Origin: Planctomyces sp. SH-PL62
Lineage (GTDB): Bacteria; Planctomycetota; Planctomycetia; Planctomycetales; Planctomycetaceae
DNA length: 34,928 bases
Direction: 5' to 3'
Assembly: GCA_945905295.1 (NCBI GenBank)
Contig: CAMDPX010000055.1
Coordinates: 1-34,928 of the forward strand
The position numbers and the translations under genes are program-made. Under the pieces are notes generated by a model. That model was not told the origin of the DNA. It did no database searches and saw only the letters and a program-made list of their open reading frames with translations. Positions 12,390-21,398 of this stretch are shown one piece after another. Each line of letters begins with the position of its first letter. Position 1 is the first letter of the stretch.

Positions 12390-13955
12390 TCACTTCGGCG
12401 GAACGTACCCCTTCGGAGGGGTTACGACTTCAAAGTCCGAGCCTTTCACTTTCCGCAGTTCATCGTGCAACACCGGAATCCGCTCGTCGGGTGCGACGGA
12501 GACGGCCCAGTCGATGCCGTTGTCGGCGTTGAGCATGCCGTAACGCTTCAACGCTTCGAGGATCGTCTTCACTTCGGGCGAGAATTTTGAAGTGTCGAAG
12601 TCCTTCCGCAAGCGGAATCGCTCCCCCATGCGCGGCAGATTCTCGTCGTTGCTCCGGCTGGCGAAGTGCGTCGCGGGATAAACGTAAGCTCGGCGCGTCT
12701 TGACGAAGGTGGCTCGCAAAGCGTGCTCGATCTTGCCGCGCTTCAGTTCGTCGTAACGGACGATCGAGGGAAAGATCGGCAACCCGGCCGCGTCGGAACT
12801 GGTCCAGCCGTCGGGCCGCAGTCGGTTGGATGCGAGGTCAAAAATCGAAGCCTGCTCGGCCTTCCAGCCGGAGTCGGTCTTCGTCAGGCGGTAGAACTCA
12901 TACAGCTTGCGGTTGACCGGATCGACAACAATGCCGTGCCGATCCGCATCGAGCGTTGGCTTGCCACGTTGAACATCCTCCAGCGTGAGACTCTTCGTGG
13001 CCGAGTCCCGTTTGAAGTTCGCGGGCCAACCCTCGATCGTGGCGTTGTCGGGAACGGGATATGGTCCTTTGTCCGATTCTTCGGAGTACGCGGCGAGCTT
13101 CACGTCGACCATCTTCTGATCCGGCGGGACGAGCACGAAGCTCATGTCCGGGTTGTAGCGCAGCGGCTTGTTGCCACCGATCGCGGCGATCATCCCCTTC
13201 GAGTTCGGATGCAGCGGCCACTCATCGACCGGAATGTTCCACGGGTTGTCCGGCGGAAACACTTCCAATGCGGAGACAATCGCGTCGGCTTCGGGAGTAT
13301 CGAACTGAATCGCTCGTTCGAGCTTCGGCATCTTGGCCGCCTTGAGCCGCGCAAGCCGATCCTTGTCGACGGTCACTCCGGGAACTGGCGCGTTGTTGAC
13401 GGGGGCATTGGTCGCTCCACCCTCTAACCGAAGATCACCCAACACCAACGTCGGAGTCTTGCCTCCAGCTTCCGCCAAGTACCAGCGTTTGACGTTAGCC
13501 AGATCGGGCTGACTGTCGTTGGTATTCCGAAACTTGCCGATCTCTAACACTACTTCGCTCTTACCCGGCTTGATCGCGATCGGCACGACCACCCGAGTCG
13601 CGAAGTTCGTCGATCGACCATGCAGCACATTCAGATCCAGCGTTGCTTCGGCACCAGGATTGATGATCTGGAATCGCAGCCGCTCAAACGGGGTCCAGTC
13701 CGTCACTCGCGTCCGCTGGCCGATGCTGCCACCCGTCCTGAACGTGACCTTCATCCCTTTGCCACCAAGTGCCGGCTCATCCACGATGACCGGTTTGGGT
13801 TGCTCATCAGGACTGGTGTCGGAGGTCGTTTCTCCGGCAGCCACTTGAACGAGATATGTCGGCCTCTCGGCGGTCTGAGCGATCAGATTGCGCGACGGTG
13901 CGATCGTGAGGGACACTCCGGCGAGCAACATGGCGAACACAAAAACGAGTCGCAT
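12390..13955 (-). CDS. Secreted protein of unknown function with N-terminal beta-sandwich
   Basis: A 521-residue protein with a signal peptide (MRLVFVFAMLLAGVSLTIAP, likely cut near residue 27). Residues about 50-185 look like a carbohydrate-binding-type beta-sandwich (TDWTPFERLRFQIINPG, VVVPIAIKPGKSEVVLEIG). The C-terminal two thirds contains FPPDNPWNIPVDEWPLHPNS, DPVNRKLYEFYRL, ASIFDLASNRLRPDGWTSSD, AAGLPIFPSIVRYDEL, ALKRYGMLNADNG and KGSDFEVV. I have seen this motif series in uncharacterised extracellular proteins of several phyla, sometimes fused to carbohydrate-binding modules, but no function is known to me. A ribosome site GGAGC lies 7 nt before the ATG. It is transcribed toward the Kelch gene and divergently from ilvD. 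Confidence 0.75.
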   Translation of the reverse strand: MRLVFVFAMLLAGVSLTIAPSRNLIAQTAERPTYLVQVAAGETTSDTSPDEQPKPVIVDEPALGGKGMKVTFRTGGSIGQRTRVTDWTPFERLRFQIINPGAEATLDLNVLHGRSTNFATRVVVPIAIKPGKSEVVLEIGKFRNTNDSQPDLANVKRWYLAEAGGKTPTLVLGDLRLEGGATNAPVNNAPVPGVTVDKDRLARLKAAKMPKLERAIQFDTPEADAIVSALEVFPPDNPWNIPVDEWPLHPNSKGMIAAIGGNKPLRYNPDMSFVLVPPDQKMVDVKLAAYSEESDKGPYPVPDNATIEGWPANFKRDSATKSLTLEDVQRGKPTLDADRHGIVVDPVNRKLYEFYRLTKTDSGWKAEQASIFDLASNRLRPDGWTSSDAAGLPIFPSIVRYDELKRGKIEHALRATFVKTRRAYVYPATHFASRSNDENLPRMGERFRLRKDFDTSKFSPEVKTILEALKRYGMLNADNGIDWAVSVAPDERIPVLHDELRKVKGSDFEVVTPPKGYVPPK

Positions 13956-14105
13956 GAGAAAAGCTCCAGGGCGAATGTGAATCAGCGTGTTTCTATTCGG
14001 GACACCGACAGAACCAGCATCGACCAGATCTTGCTCGGCCTACGACGGGAAACCTAAGCGATCACTCCGACTCGCTGGAAGTCACCCGCCGACAACGCCA
14101 AACTG

Positions 14106-14224
14106 CTTTGGAGTGCGGTGTGTCAGCACCGCTTTGGATCGTTGCGAAGAAGATGCTGATTCCCGATCCGTCCGCTCAACCGAAATCCAAAACCAAAGCG
14201 GTGCTGACACACCGCACTCCAAAG
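14106..14224. repeat. Perfect 32-bp inverted repeat in the ilvD leader
   Basis: Arms 14106-14137 and 14193-14224 are exact reverse complements over 32 nt with a 55-nt spacer. Each arm holds GGAG followed by a GCGGTG/CACCGC hairpin. The right arm ends 14 nt before the ilvD ATG. It occupies much of the 283-bp divergent region 13956-14238; the remaining part, 13956-14105, would have to hold both promoters unless they lie within the repeat. Confidence 0.9.
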
Positions 14225-14238
14225 ATCCAAAGAGAACC

Positions 14239-15915
14239 ATGACACAGCTCAACAAGTACAGCTCCCGCATCACTCAGCCCCGTTCGCAAGGAGCCTCGCA
14301 GGCGATGCTCTACGGCACCGGCCTGACTCCCGAAGATATGAACAAGGCGCAGGTCGGCATCTCGTCGGTGTGGTACGAGGGGAACACCTGCAACATGCAC
14401 CTCAACGATCTCGCCTTGAAGGTGAAGGAAGGGGTGCAAGCGGCCGGCCTGGTCGGGATGCGGTTCAATACGGTCGGTGTGAGCGACGGCATCTCGATGG
14501 GGACCGAGGGAATGTGCTACTCGTTGCAGTCGCGCGATCTGATCGCCGACAGCATCGAGACCGTCATGGGCGGGCAATGGTACGACGCGAATATCTCGAT
14601 CCCCGGCTGCGATAAGAACATGCCAGGCTGCATCATGGCGATGGCTCGGCTGAACCGGCCGTCGCTGATGGTCTACGGCGGCACGATCAAGCCCGGTTGC
14701 TTGCAAGGTCAGAAGCTCGACATCGTTTCGGCGTTTCAGGCGTATGGCGAATACCTCGCCGGCCGCATGAAGGACGAGGAGCGGCAAGCGATCGTCCGTT
14801 GCAGCATCCCCGGAGCCGGCGCGTGCGGTGGCATGTACACGGCCAACACGATGGCTTCGGCGATTGAAGCGATGGGAATGTCGCTGCCGTACAGTTCGTC
14901 GATCCCGGCCGAAGATCCGCTGAAGTACGACGAGTGCTTCCGAGCGGGCGCGGCGATTCGCAATCTGCTCGAACTGGATATCAAGCCGCGCGACATCATC
15001 ACTCGCAAGTCGATCGAGAACGCGATGGTCGTGATCATGGCGACCGGCGGCTCGACGAACGCCGTGTTGCACTTCATCGCGATCGCGCGAGCAGCCGGTC
15101 TCGAACTGACGATCGACGATTTCCAGAAGACCTCCGATCGCATCCCCTTCATCGCCGACCTCAAGCCGAGCGGCAAGTGGGTCATGGCCGACCTGCAAGC
15201 GATCGGTGGCACGCCGGCGCTGATGAAGTATCTGTTGGAGAAAGGACTGCTCGACGGAAGCTGTCTGACCTGCACCGGCAAGACGGTCGCCGAGAACCTC
15301 GCGCCGCTGCCGGGCCTCTTGCCGGGCCAGCCGATCATTCAGCCGCTGGAAAACCCGATCAAAGCGAGCGGCCACATCCAAATCCTGCGCGGCAACCTCG
15401 CTCCCGAAGGAGCCGTCGCCAAGATCACTGGCAAAGAAGGAATGGTCTTCACCGGCACTGCAAACGTTTTCGATGGCGAAGTCGCGATGCTGCATGCGCT
15501 CGAAGAGGGCAAGATCAAGAAGGGTGACGTCATCATCATCCGCTACGAAGGCCCGAAGGGTGGCCCTGGTATGCCAGAGATGTTGACGCCGACCTCAGCC
15601 ATCATGGGAGCGGGACTCGGCAAAGATGTTGCTTTGATGACCGACGGCCGCTTTAGCGGCGGATCACACGGCTTCATCGTCGGACACATCACGCCGGAGG
15701 CTCAAGAGGGTGGCCCGATCGCGCTCGTCCAAACCGGAGACAAGATCACCATCGACGCCAACAAACGGGCGATCGACATGGACGTCTCCGCCGAAGAACT
15801 TGCTCGCCGCAAAGCGACCTGGAAAGCACCGCCGCTGAAGCACACGCGCGGCACGCTCTATAAATACATCAAGAATGTAAAAAATGCCTCGGAAGGTTGC
15901 GTGACGGACGAGTAA
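14239..15915 (+). CDS. ilvD: Dihydroxy-acid dehydratase
   Basis: A 558-residue IlvD/Edd family protein, normal for the family. It dehydrates 2,3-dihydroxy-isovalerate and 2,3-dihydroxy-3-methylvalerate to the 2-keto acids in valine and isoleucine synthesis (and so also serves leucine and pantothenate), in the cytoplasm. Visible: iron-sulfur ligands C51 (NTCNMHLND), C124 (GCDKNMPGC) and C196 ([12 protein letters not shown]); the lysine K126 after C124-D125, a metal-site residue in known structures; and the C-terminal [14 protein letters not shown]. Three cysteines at these places fit the family, but the cluster type cannot be decided. The ATG at 14239 is where homology starts; the open frame back to 13987 runs through the inverted repeat. 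No other branched-chain gene is in the window. Confidence 0.95.
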   Translation: MTQLNKYSSRITQPRSQGASQAMLYGTGLTPEDMNKAQVGISSVWYEGNTCNMHLNDLALKVKEGVQAAGLVGMRFNTVGVSDGISMGTEGMCYSLQSRDLIADSIETVMGGQWYDANISIPGCDKNMPGCIMAMARLNRPSLMVYGGTIKPGCLQGQKLDIVSAFQAYGEYLAGRMKDEERQAIVRCSIPGAGACGGMYTANTMASAIEAMGMSLPYSSSIPAEDPLKYDECFRAGAAIRNLLELDIKPRDIITRKSIENAMVVIMATGGSTNAVLHFIAIARAAGLELTIDDFQKTSDRIPFIADLKPSGKWVMADLQAIGGTPALMKYLLEKGLLDGSCLTCTGKTVAENLAPLPGLLPGQPIIQPLENPIKASGHIQILRGNLAPEGAVAKITGKEGMVFTGTANVFDGEVAMLHALEEGKIKKGDVIIIRYEGPKGGPGMPEMLTPTSAIMGAGLGKDVALMTDGRFSGGSHGFIVGHITPEAQEGGPIALVQTGDKITIDANKRAIDMDVSAEELARRKATWKAPPLKHTRGTLYKYIKNVKNASEGCVTDE

Positions 15916-15956
15916 ACTGACTCGGCAGTCGGCTCTCGTCCCAAGAGGAATTCGTC

Positions 15957-16652
15957 ATGACCGTGATGACTCGATCGTTTGCTCAACCAGAAATCGTTTA
16001 CCCGGATTCGGATGGGGAACCGATGGCCGACAACACTCTGCAATACCAGTGGATCACCAAGATCAAGGGAAATCTGGAGATTGTTTTCAAGGACGATCCG
16101 CAGGTGTTCGTGGCCGGGGACTTGTTGTGGTATCCGGTTGAGGGCAAACCAAAGATTCGATCGGCCCCAGACACGATGGTCGTCTTCGGGCGTCCCAAGG
16201 GGGACCGCGGCTCCTACATGCAATGGCTGGAGAATAATCTTCCGCCGCAGGTCGCGTTCGAGATCCTGTCACCGGGAAATCGCACCGCCCGCATGACCGA
16301 GAAGGCGGCCTTCTATCAGCGATACGGCGTTGAAGAGTACTACATCTATGATCCAGATGACGGTGAAGTGAGCGGGTTTCTGCGCGATGACGACGTCTTC
16401 GTTCCGATCCCCGAAATGCACGGCTGGGTCAGTCCTCGACTCAACTGCCGCTTTGAAATCAATGATGGCCAACTGCAAATGTTTCGCCCGGATGGCTCAC
16501 TGTTCCTGACCGAAGTCGAGATGGCCGAGCAATTCGAGGCCGAGCGCGATCGAGCCAACGCGGAACGCGATCGAGCCAACGCCGAACGCGATCGAGCGGA
16601 TCGTTTGGCTGATCGGCTGCGGCAATTGGGCGTAAGCGACGTCGATGCGTAA
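15957..16652 (+). CDS. Uma2 family (DUF820) restriction-endonuclease-fold protein with coiled-coil tail
   Basis: A 231-residue protein. The Uma2/DUF820 core spans about residues 20-180: RSAPDTMVVFGRPKG supplies the acidic residue after the first strands, VAFEILSPGN the E of the PD-(D/E)xK-like site, and VEEYYIYDPDDGEVSGFL the family signature. The C-terminus is a charged coiled coil with three near-identical heptads (ERDRANA). Uma2 proteins are very numerous in cyanobacteria and planctomycetes, are predicted nucleases from fold comparison, and lack an agreed biological role. AGAGGA sits about 8 nt before the ATG. It lies 41 bp after ilvD and just before the S51 peptidase gene, so a read-through transcript is likely. 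Confidence 0.85.
   Translation: MTVMTRSFAQPEIVYPDSDGEPMADNTLQYQWITKIKGNLEIVFKDDPQVFVAGDLLWYPVEGKPKIRSAPDTMVVFGRPKGDRGSYMQWLENNLPPQVAFEILSPGNRTARMTEKAAFYQRYGVEEYYIYDPDDGEVSGFLRDDDVFVPIPEMHGWVSPRLNCRFEINDGQLQMFRPDGSLFLTEVEMAEQFEAERDRANAERDRANAERDRADRLADRLRQLGVSDVDA
16542..16604 (+). repeat. Three tandem 21-bp repeats coding ERDRANA heptads
   Basis: Three consecutive 21-bp units, starting at 16542, 16563 and 16584, differ at only a few bases and code ERDRANA, ERDRANA, ERDRADR. They extend the coiled coil of the Uma2 protein by one heptad each, so copy-number change would keep both frame and heptad phase. Confidence 0.85.
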
Positions 16653-16674
16653 ACGGCATCAGAAGGCTGATTCG

Positions 16675-17634
16675 ATGCCGAGCAAACAAGTCGCGAACGC
16701 TTCTCACGAATTGTCTCCTGCCGCAGTGTCCGGAGTCTCTCATCGTCATCGCAAAGCCATTGGCTTCGTCGGAGTGATGTTCGCTCTCGTCGTCGGACTC
16801 ATGTGGATGTTGCGCTGGTGGTCGAATGCGAATACGATTTCGGACGGTGTCGACTTTGCACACCGCTTCCAAGGGGGCTCGCTGATCATTTCTGGCGGCG
16901 GCCGATTGCCGCCGGAGATTCGGCAGCGGTTTGTTGAGCTAGCCGGAGGAGCCTCCGCTCGGATCGTTGTGATTCCGGCATTCGCGGCCGATGAGAAACA
17001 ACAGGCGGGATTGCGCGAAGTCTGGCGACCGTTTGGCGTGACGAATGTTCGAGTGTTGCAAGCGAACTCGCGCGACGATGCGGATCGGCCGGAGTTCTCA
17101 GAGCCAATCAAATCCGCAACCGGTGTCTGGCTGAGCGGCGGTCAGCAGGAATGGCTCGCCACGCGCTATGCTGGCTCGAAAGTCGAATCCGAGTTGCAGC
17201 GACTTGTGAAACGTGGCGGCGTCATCGGCGGCAGTTCGGCCGGGGCTGCGGTGATGAGCCAAGTCATGATCGAGCAGGGTCTCGACACTGCAACGCTGGG
17301 GACGGGACTCGATCTGTTTCCCGGTGCCGTCATTGACCAGCACTTCCTGAAACGGAGCCGTCTGAACCGTATGCTGCGAGTACTGGAGATTCAGCCGAAA
17401 TTGATCGGCTTCGGCATCGACGAGGGAACGGCGCTGGTCGTGCAACTCTCAAAGGGACGGCTCGGCGTGTTGGGCGATTCGTATGTGATGGTCTGCGTGC
17501 CTCACACAGAACAAGGAGAACCACGATACGAAGCGATGAAACGGGGCGATCAAATCGACATCGACGCCTTACGCAGCGGCACGGCTCGGATCAGCTCACC
17601 TCAGTCACTCGAAAACTGGCTGAGCGAAGATTGA
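16675..17634 (+). CDS. Membrane-anchored S51 family (cyanophycinase-like) peptidase
   Basis: A 319-residue protein. A single transmembrane helix lies near residues 29-47 (GFVGVMFALVVGLMWML), so the catalytic domain is probably outside the cytoplasmic membrane. The domain has the S51/class-I-amidotransferase-like pattern: LIISGGGRLP, VWLSGGQQEWLA, GGSSAGAAVMS with nucleophile S188, DQHFLKRSRLNRML, and GFGIDEGTALVV. Cyanophycinases cut beta-aspartyl-arginine from cyanophycin; other S51 members are dipeptidases, and the substrate here cannot be told. I place the start at 16675, which has AAGG 8 nt upstream; an ATG at 16645 that overlaps the Uma2 stop by eight bases would add ten residues. No cyanophycin synthetase is nearby. 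Confidence 0.8.
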   Translation: MPSKQVANASHELSPAAVSGVSHRHRKAIGFVGVMFALVVGLMWMLRWWSNANTISDGVDFAHRFQGGSLIISGGGRLPPEIRQRFVELAGGASARIVVIPAFAADEKQQAGLREVWRPFGVTNVRVLQANSRDDADRPEFSEPIKSATGVWLSGGQQEWLATRYAGSKVESELQRLVKRGGVIGGSSAGAAVMSQVMIEQGLDTATLGTGLDLFPGAVIDQHFLKRSRLNRMLRVLEIQPKLIGFGIDEGTALVVQLSKGRLGVLGDSYVMVCVPHTEQGEPRYEAMKRGDQIDIDALRSGTARISSPQSLENWLSED

Positions 17635-17647
17635 TCGGGATCGCCTC

Positions 17648-17714
17648 ATTCGTCGTCTCCTTCCATTCGTCGGGCTCATTTCGATTTCCCGACGAATGAA
17701 AGGAGACGACGAAT
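17648..17714. repeat. Dispersed inverted repeat, family D copy 2 (inside-out arrangement)
   Basis: Arms 17648-17674 and 17688-17714, 27 nt, complementary except at one or two central bases, spacer 13 nt. The arm sequence is that of 1656-1726, but the order is swapped: here the CGGG ends face the loop and the ATTCGTCGTC ends face outward. It lies between the S51 peptidase and SNF2 genes, both rightward. Confidence 0.85.
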
Positions 17715-17809
17715 GCGTCCGGTCCGGCTGGCACTCTGATGGTCGCCGATTACGATGCTCGCCCGTTTGAGAATTGCTGATCACGGGCACGAAGCCGGAG
17801 CCGCACGAA

Positions 17810-20800
17810 ATGAGTTCACGCCAGCAGCAGCGTCAGCAGACGCTCGACCTGTATCGCCGAGCCGTTCAGAGTTTTAGTGACCGGCATCCCAAGCCGCTGC
17901 ATTCGCAGATCTACCACTACGCGTCATCGAGAGACGTGAATCAAGCTTCCATGACTTGGCTCGAAGAGGCTCGCGTCATGCAGTTCGAGTGGGAAGCCAA
18001 GGCCCAAAAGATCGTCGCTGAAATTCGGTTTCCCAAGCCGAAGGGAGGCTCGGTCAAGCTGTCGGGGACGTGCAGTTGTTCGCCCGGCTTGGAGAGTGTG
18101 ACCTGCCAGCACACCTTGATGGCAATGATCCGGCTGCGTTCGTTGCTGTACGGTTCGACGTCTCCTGAGATCGAGCAGATCCTGCGAGGATGCGATCCCT
18201 CGCCGGTCGAGAGCTTGGTCAGCGTGATGGACAACGTCTTGCAGCGCGAGGTCCAACGGAAAAAGGCCGAAGCCGCGAGCGAGGTTCATCACGAGAGCGA
18301 CGAAAAGCCGACTCGGGTCTCGTTTCGAGTGTTCTGGCCGAGCTCGACCTATGGTCATTTGTTGGAGGTGCAGATCTACGAACAGACCACGCTCAAGAGC
18401 GGAAACTGGTCCAAGGGGAAGCAGATTTCTTGGCCGTCGATGCGCGATCGCCAGCACTTGTTTCGCTCACCGCAAGAAAAGGCGTTCTTCAAGATCGTCG
18501 CCGATCAATTTGGCTGGAATAACTCGAATCCGTATGCGTACTACAGCTATTCGGTGAATACCCCTTCCGCGTGGAAGTTGTTGAATTCGCTGATTGGTGC
18601 CGGCAACGTGTCATTCTTCAACGAGCCGGATCGGTTGATTGAGATCACGTCGGGCTCGCTCAGCTTCGGATCGGAATTAAGCGAAACCGGAATGCGTTTG
18701 GCCGTGCTGGTCGGGAGCGAACCGATTCCCGCCACCGCGCGATTTCACAACGATCGAGCTCATGGAGTCATGTTCGCCACGGAGCGGCGGCTGTGGTTGG
18801 CACCGCTGGAAGATCAGGCCATTCGCGAGCTGGCCGAGGAACTGCATGAGACACGCATTGAAGTTCCGCGCGCGGAGGCGGGGCCAATCGTCAAACGGTT
18901 GGCGAAGCTCAGCGAATTCGCGCGTGTTCAATTACCGGTCGAGTTCCAATTGGGCGAGATCGAAGCGGACCGGCGGACGTACCTCGAATTGATTCCCGGC
19001 ACCGCCGCCGGTCTGTTTGTCCGCATGCGCGCGCGACCGGAACCAGACGAACATGCGGCGCTCGTCTTCCCCGGCGACGAGAAGTTGAATCAGTACGTCG
19101 TCTCGAACGAGGGCTATCGCAAGCTGATTCGCGATCAGGACGCCGAACGCCTTCAAGCTGTCGCCATTTCCGCCGAGCTGCAACTCGATCGCTTCCCCAA
19201 AGTCACCGAATGGGATTGGCGAATCGCGACCGACGACGAGACGCTGGAGTTCCTCGGCCAGTTGAAAGATCGGCAAGACGCACGTCGCCACGCCGTAGCC
19301 GCGTTCGCCAGAACGCGGGAGGAGCTGCCAACAACTCAACCCGAACAGCAGACGACCCACGTTCTGGCGAACGTGGCTACGACAGACGACAACCTCGGCG
19401 GTCTCGCTGACAACTCCGCGACGGACGATCTCGTCGTGCTCTGGCCCAAGGGAGCCAAGATGCGCGTCACCAGCGAGATCACCCCCTCTGCACTGCGCAT
19501 CGAGATTGAAGACCACAACGATTGGTTCGGCATTCAAGGGACGATCGAAGTCGACGGACATCAGATTCCGTTGCTCGACTTGTTATCGGCGATGAAGTCG
19601 GGGCGCGAATACATCGCGCTGGGCGGAGGACTTTGGGCGCGGATCAGTCAGGAGTTTCAAAAGCGGCTGCGCGGATTGCAGGACATCGCTCATCAATCGC
19701 AGGGGAAGTTGGAAGTCGACTTCACGGCGGCTCCGGTGCTCAACGATCTGTTCGACACGCAGATCAATCTCAAAGCCTGTCAGGCGTGGCGCGATGTGTT
19801 GAAGAGGATGGACGACGCTCGCGAGATCGTCTCCGATCCCCCGATCTCGCTGACGGCCGAGCTGCGCGATTATCAGGTCGAAGGCTTCCGCTGGCTCAAG
19901 CGACTCTCAACCTGGGGAGCCGGTGCCTGTCTCGCCGACGACATGGGGCTGGGCAAAACGGTGCAGGCACTCGCGCTGCTGATCGAACGGATGGAAGAGG
20001 GACCAACGCTTGTCGTGGCTCCGACGTCGGTCGGTTTCAACTGGATGCGCGAGACCGCTCGATTCGCACCGTCGATCAACGCGCTGGCCTACCGCGACAG
20101 CAACCGCGATGAACTGCTTCAGTCGGTGCGCGGTGGTGATCTCGTTGTCGTCAGCTACGGGCTATTGCAGCGGGACTTCGAGAAGTTCGAGCAGATCGAA
20201 TGGGGCACGCTGGTGCTCGACGAGGCTCAGGCGGTGAAGAATGCCACGACCAAGACCGCGCGTGCGGTGCGCGATCTCAAGGCCAAGTGGCGGATCGCTC
20301 TGACCGGCACGCCGATCGAAAATCATCTCGGCGAATTGTGGAGCCTCTTCCGAGTCATCAACCCCGGCCTCTTCGGAAGCTGGGACCGTTTCCGCGAACG
20401 GTTCGGCAATCCGATCGAAAAGAACAAAGACCCCGAACGCCGTGCCGCTCTGTCCCGCATGGTCCGCCCGTTCGTGCTGCGACGCACGAAGAACGAGGTA
20501 CTCAAGGAATTGCCGCCGCGCACCGAGATCGAAATTGATGTCGAACTCTCGGAGCCGGAACGCAAACGCTACGAAGACGCGCGGCTAAAAATCCTCGCAC
20601 AGTTGGCGGGACTCGATGACGATGCCGGCAAGGATCAACGCTTCGCCGTCTTGGCCGGACTGATGAAGCTGCGACAACTCGCCTGCCACCCGGCGCTGCA
20701 AGACAAGAAATGGAAGAAGAGTTCTGCGAAGCTCGACGCGCTGCTGGAGCTCGTCGACGAACTGCGTGAGGAAAAACATCAAGCATTGGTCTTCAGCCAA

Positions 20801-21277
20801 TTCACTACGCATCTCGATCTCGTCCGCAAAGCGCTCGATGATCGCGGCATCACGTATCAATACCTCGATGGCTCAACGCCACCGAAGCAGCGGCAGCAAG
20901 CGGTCGATGCCTTTCAAGGTGGCGAATCGGATCTGTTCCTGATCTCGCTGAAAGCGGGTGGCACGGGACTGAATCTGACCGCCGCCGACTACGTCATCCA
21001 TCTCGACCCGTGGTGGAACCCCGCCGTCGAAGATCAGGCCACCGACCGAGCTCATCGCATCGGCCAGACGCGCCCCGTCACCGTGTACCGCTTGGTCGCG
21101 AAGGACACGATCGAGGAAAAAATCCTCGCCCTACACGAACGCAAACGAGAACTCGTCGCCGGCATCCTCGAAGGCAGCGATCAAGCGGCGAAGCTTTCGA
21201 CCGACGACTTGGTCGATCTCATCCGTGGCGGTGCTTCTGCGGAGAAAACATCTGGCCTACGCAAGGCGAATGTGTAG
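17810..21277 (+). CDS. SWIM zinc-finger SNF2/Swi2-type helicase
   Basis: A 1155-residue DNA-dependent ATPase. A SWIM motif CxCx8CxH is at C88, C90, C99, H101. The SNF2 ATPase occupies the C-terminal half: DDMGLGKT with K716, DEAQ at 804-807, LTGTPIENHLGELWSL, FVLRRTKNEVLKELPPRTE, then the helicase C lobe with LVFSQFTTHLDLV, SLKAGGTGLNLTAADYVIHL and DRAHRIGQTRPVTVYRL. These enzymes translocate on DNA and remodel protein-DNA complexes; bacterial members have been tied to transcription recycling (RapA) and to defence, but nothing in this locus indicates defence. The ATG at 17810 has GGAG 9 nt upstream and is preferred to a TTG at 17774. A REP doublet adds about 29 residues (496-524) in the region between the SWIM and helicase parts. 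Confidence 0.93.
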   Translation: MSSRQQQRQQTLDLYRRAVQSFSDRHPKPLHSQIYHYASSRDVNQASMTWLEEARVMQFEWEAKAQKIVAEIRFPKPKGGSVKLSGTCSCSPGLESVTCQHTLMAMIRLRSLLYGSTSPEIEQILRGCDPSPVESLVSVMDNVLQREVQRKKAEAASEVHHESDEKPTRVSFRVFWPSSTYGHLLEVQIYEQTTLKSGNWSKGKQISWPSMRDRQHLFRSPQEKAFFKIVADQFGWNNSNPYAYYSYSVNTPSAWKLLNSLIGAGNVSFFNEPDRLIEITSGSLSFGSELSETGMRLAVLVGSEPIPATARFHNDRAHGVMFATERRLWLAPLEDQAIRELAEELHETRIEVPRAEAGPIVKRLAKLSEFARVQLPVEFQLGEIEADRRTYLELIPGTAAGLFVRMRARPEPDEHAALVFPGDEKLNQYVVSNEGYRKLIRDQDAERLQAVAISAELQLDRFPKVTEWDWRIATDDETLEFLGQLKDRQDARRHAVAAFARTREELPTTQPEQQTTHVLANVATTDDNLGGLADNSATDDLVVLWPKGAKMRVTSEITPSALRIEIEDHNDWFGIQGTIEVDGHQIPLLDLLSAMKSGREYIALGGGLWARISQEFQKRLRGLQDIAHQSQGKLEVDFTAAPVLNDLFDTQINLKACQAWRDVLKRMDDAREIVSDPPISLTAELRDYQVEGFRWLKRLSTWGAGACLADDMGLGKTVQALALLIERMEEGPTLVVAPTSVGFNWMRETARFAPSINALAYRDSNRDELLQSVRGGDLVVVSYGLLQRDFEKFEQIEWGTLVLDEAQAVKNATTKTARAVRDLKAKWRIALTGTPIENHLGELWSLFRVINPGLFGSWDRFRERFGNPIEKNKDPERRAALSRMVRPFVLRRTKNEVLKELPPRTEIEIDVELSEPERKRYEDARLKILAQLAGLDDDAGKDQRFAVLAGLMKLRQLACHPALQDKKWKKSSAKLDALLELVDELREEKHQALVFSQFTTHLDLVRKALDDRGITYQYLDGSTPPKQRQQAVDAFQGGESDLFLISLKAGGTGLNLTAADYVIHLDPWWNPAVEDQATDRAHRIGQTRPVTVYRLVAKDTIEEKILALHERKRELVAGILEGSDQAAKLSTDDLVDLIRGGASAEKTSGLRKANV
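19295..19380. repeat. REP doublet, family A, in frame inside the SNF2 gene
   Basis: Arms 19295-19318 and 19357-19380 with a long 38-nt spacer. The left arm has stem CCGCGTTC/GAACGCGG and the right arm CCACGTTC/GAACGTGG, both with a GCCA loop and an outer GTAG/CTAC. The frame stays open: AVAAFARTRE from the left arm, THVLANVATT from the right. Confidence 0.9.
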
Positions 21278-21281
21278 CCAA

Positions 21282-21384
21282 GGGGTCGGGAGTCTTTTTC
21301 AGGTCGGCGTGGAGCTCTTCGACAATGTTTCGCGATTCGACATTCAATGGCCGATTGTCCGACCTGAAAAAGACTCCCGACCCC
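21282..21384. repeat. Perfect 26-bp inverted repeat between convergent genes
   Basis: Arms 21282-21307 and 21359-21384 are exact reverse complements with a 51-nt spacer. They fill most of the 121-bp gap between the convergent SNF2 and DUF1553 genes. Each arm begins GGGGTCGGGAGTC, which resembles the start of the arm at 30090 (GGGGTCAGGTC), so the two may be related families. It may also serve as a bidirectional terminator. Confidence 0.9.
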
Positions 21385-21398
21385 GTCGCGCGATGAGC

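Noticed and set aside
13987-14238. Open extension upstream of ilvD
   Set aside because: It runs through the 32-bp inverted repeat and shows no IlvD homology; the ATG at 14239 gives the family's normal N-terminus.
17810-21277. Reading the SWIM-SNF2 gene as part of a defence island
   Set aside because: Neighbours are housekeeping or surface genes plus Uma2; no methylase, restriction, DISARM or other defence partner is seen.
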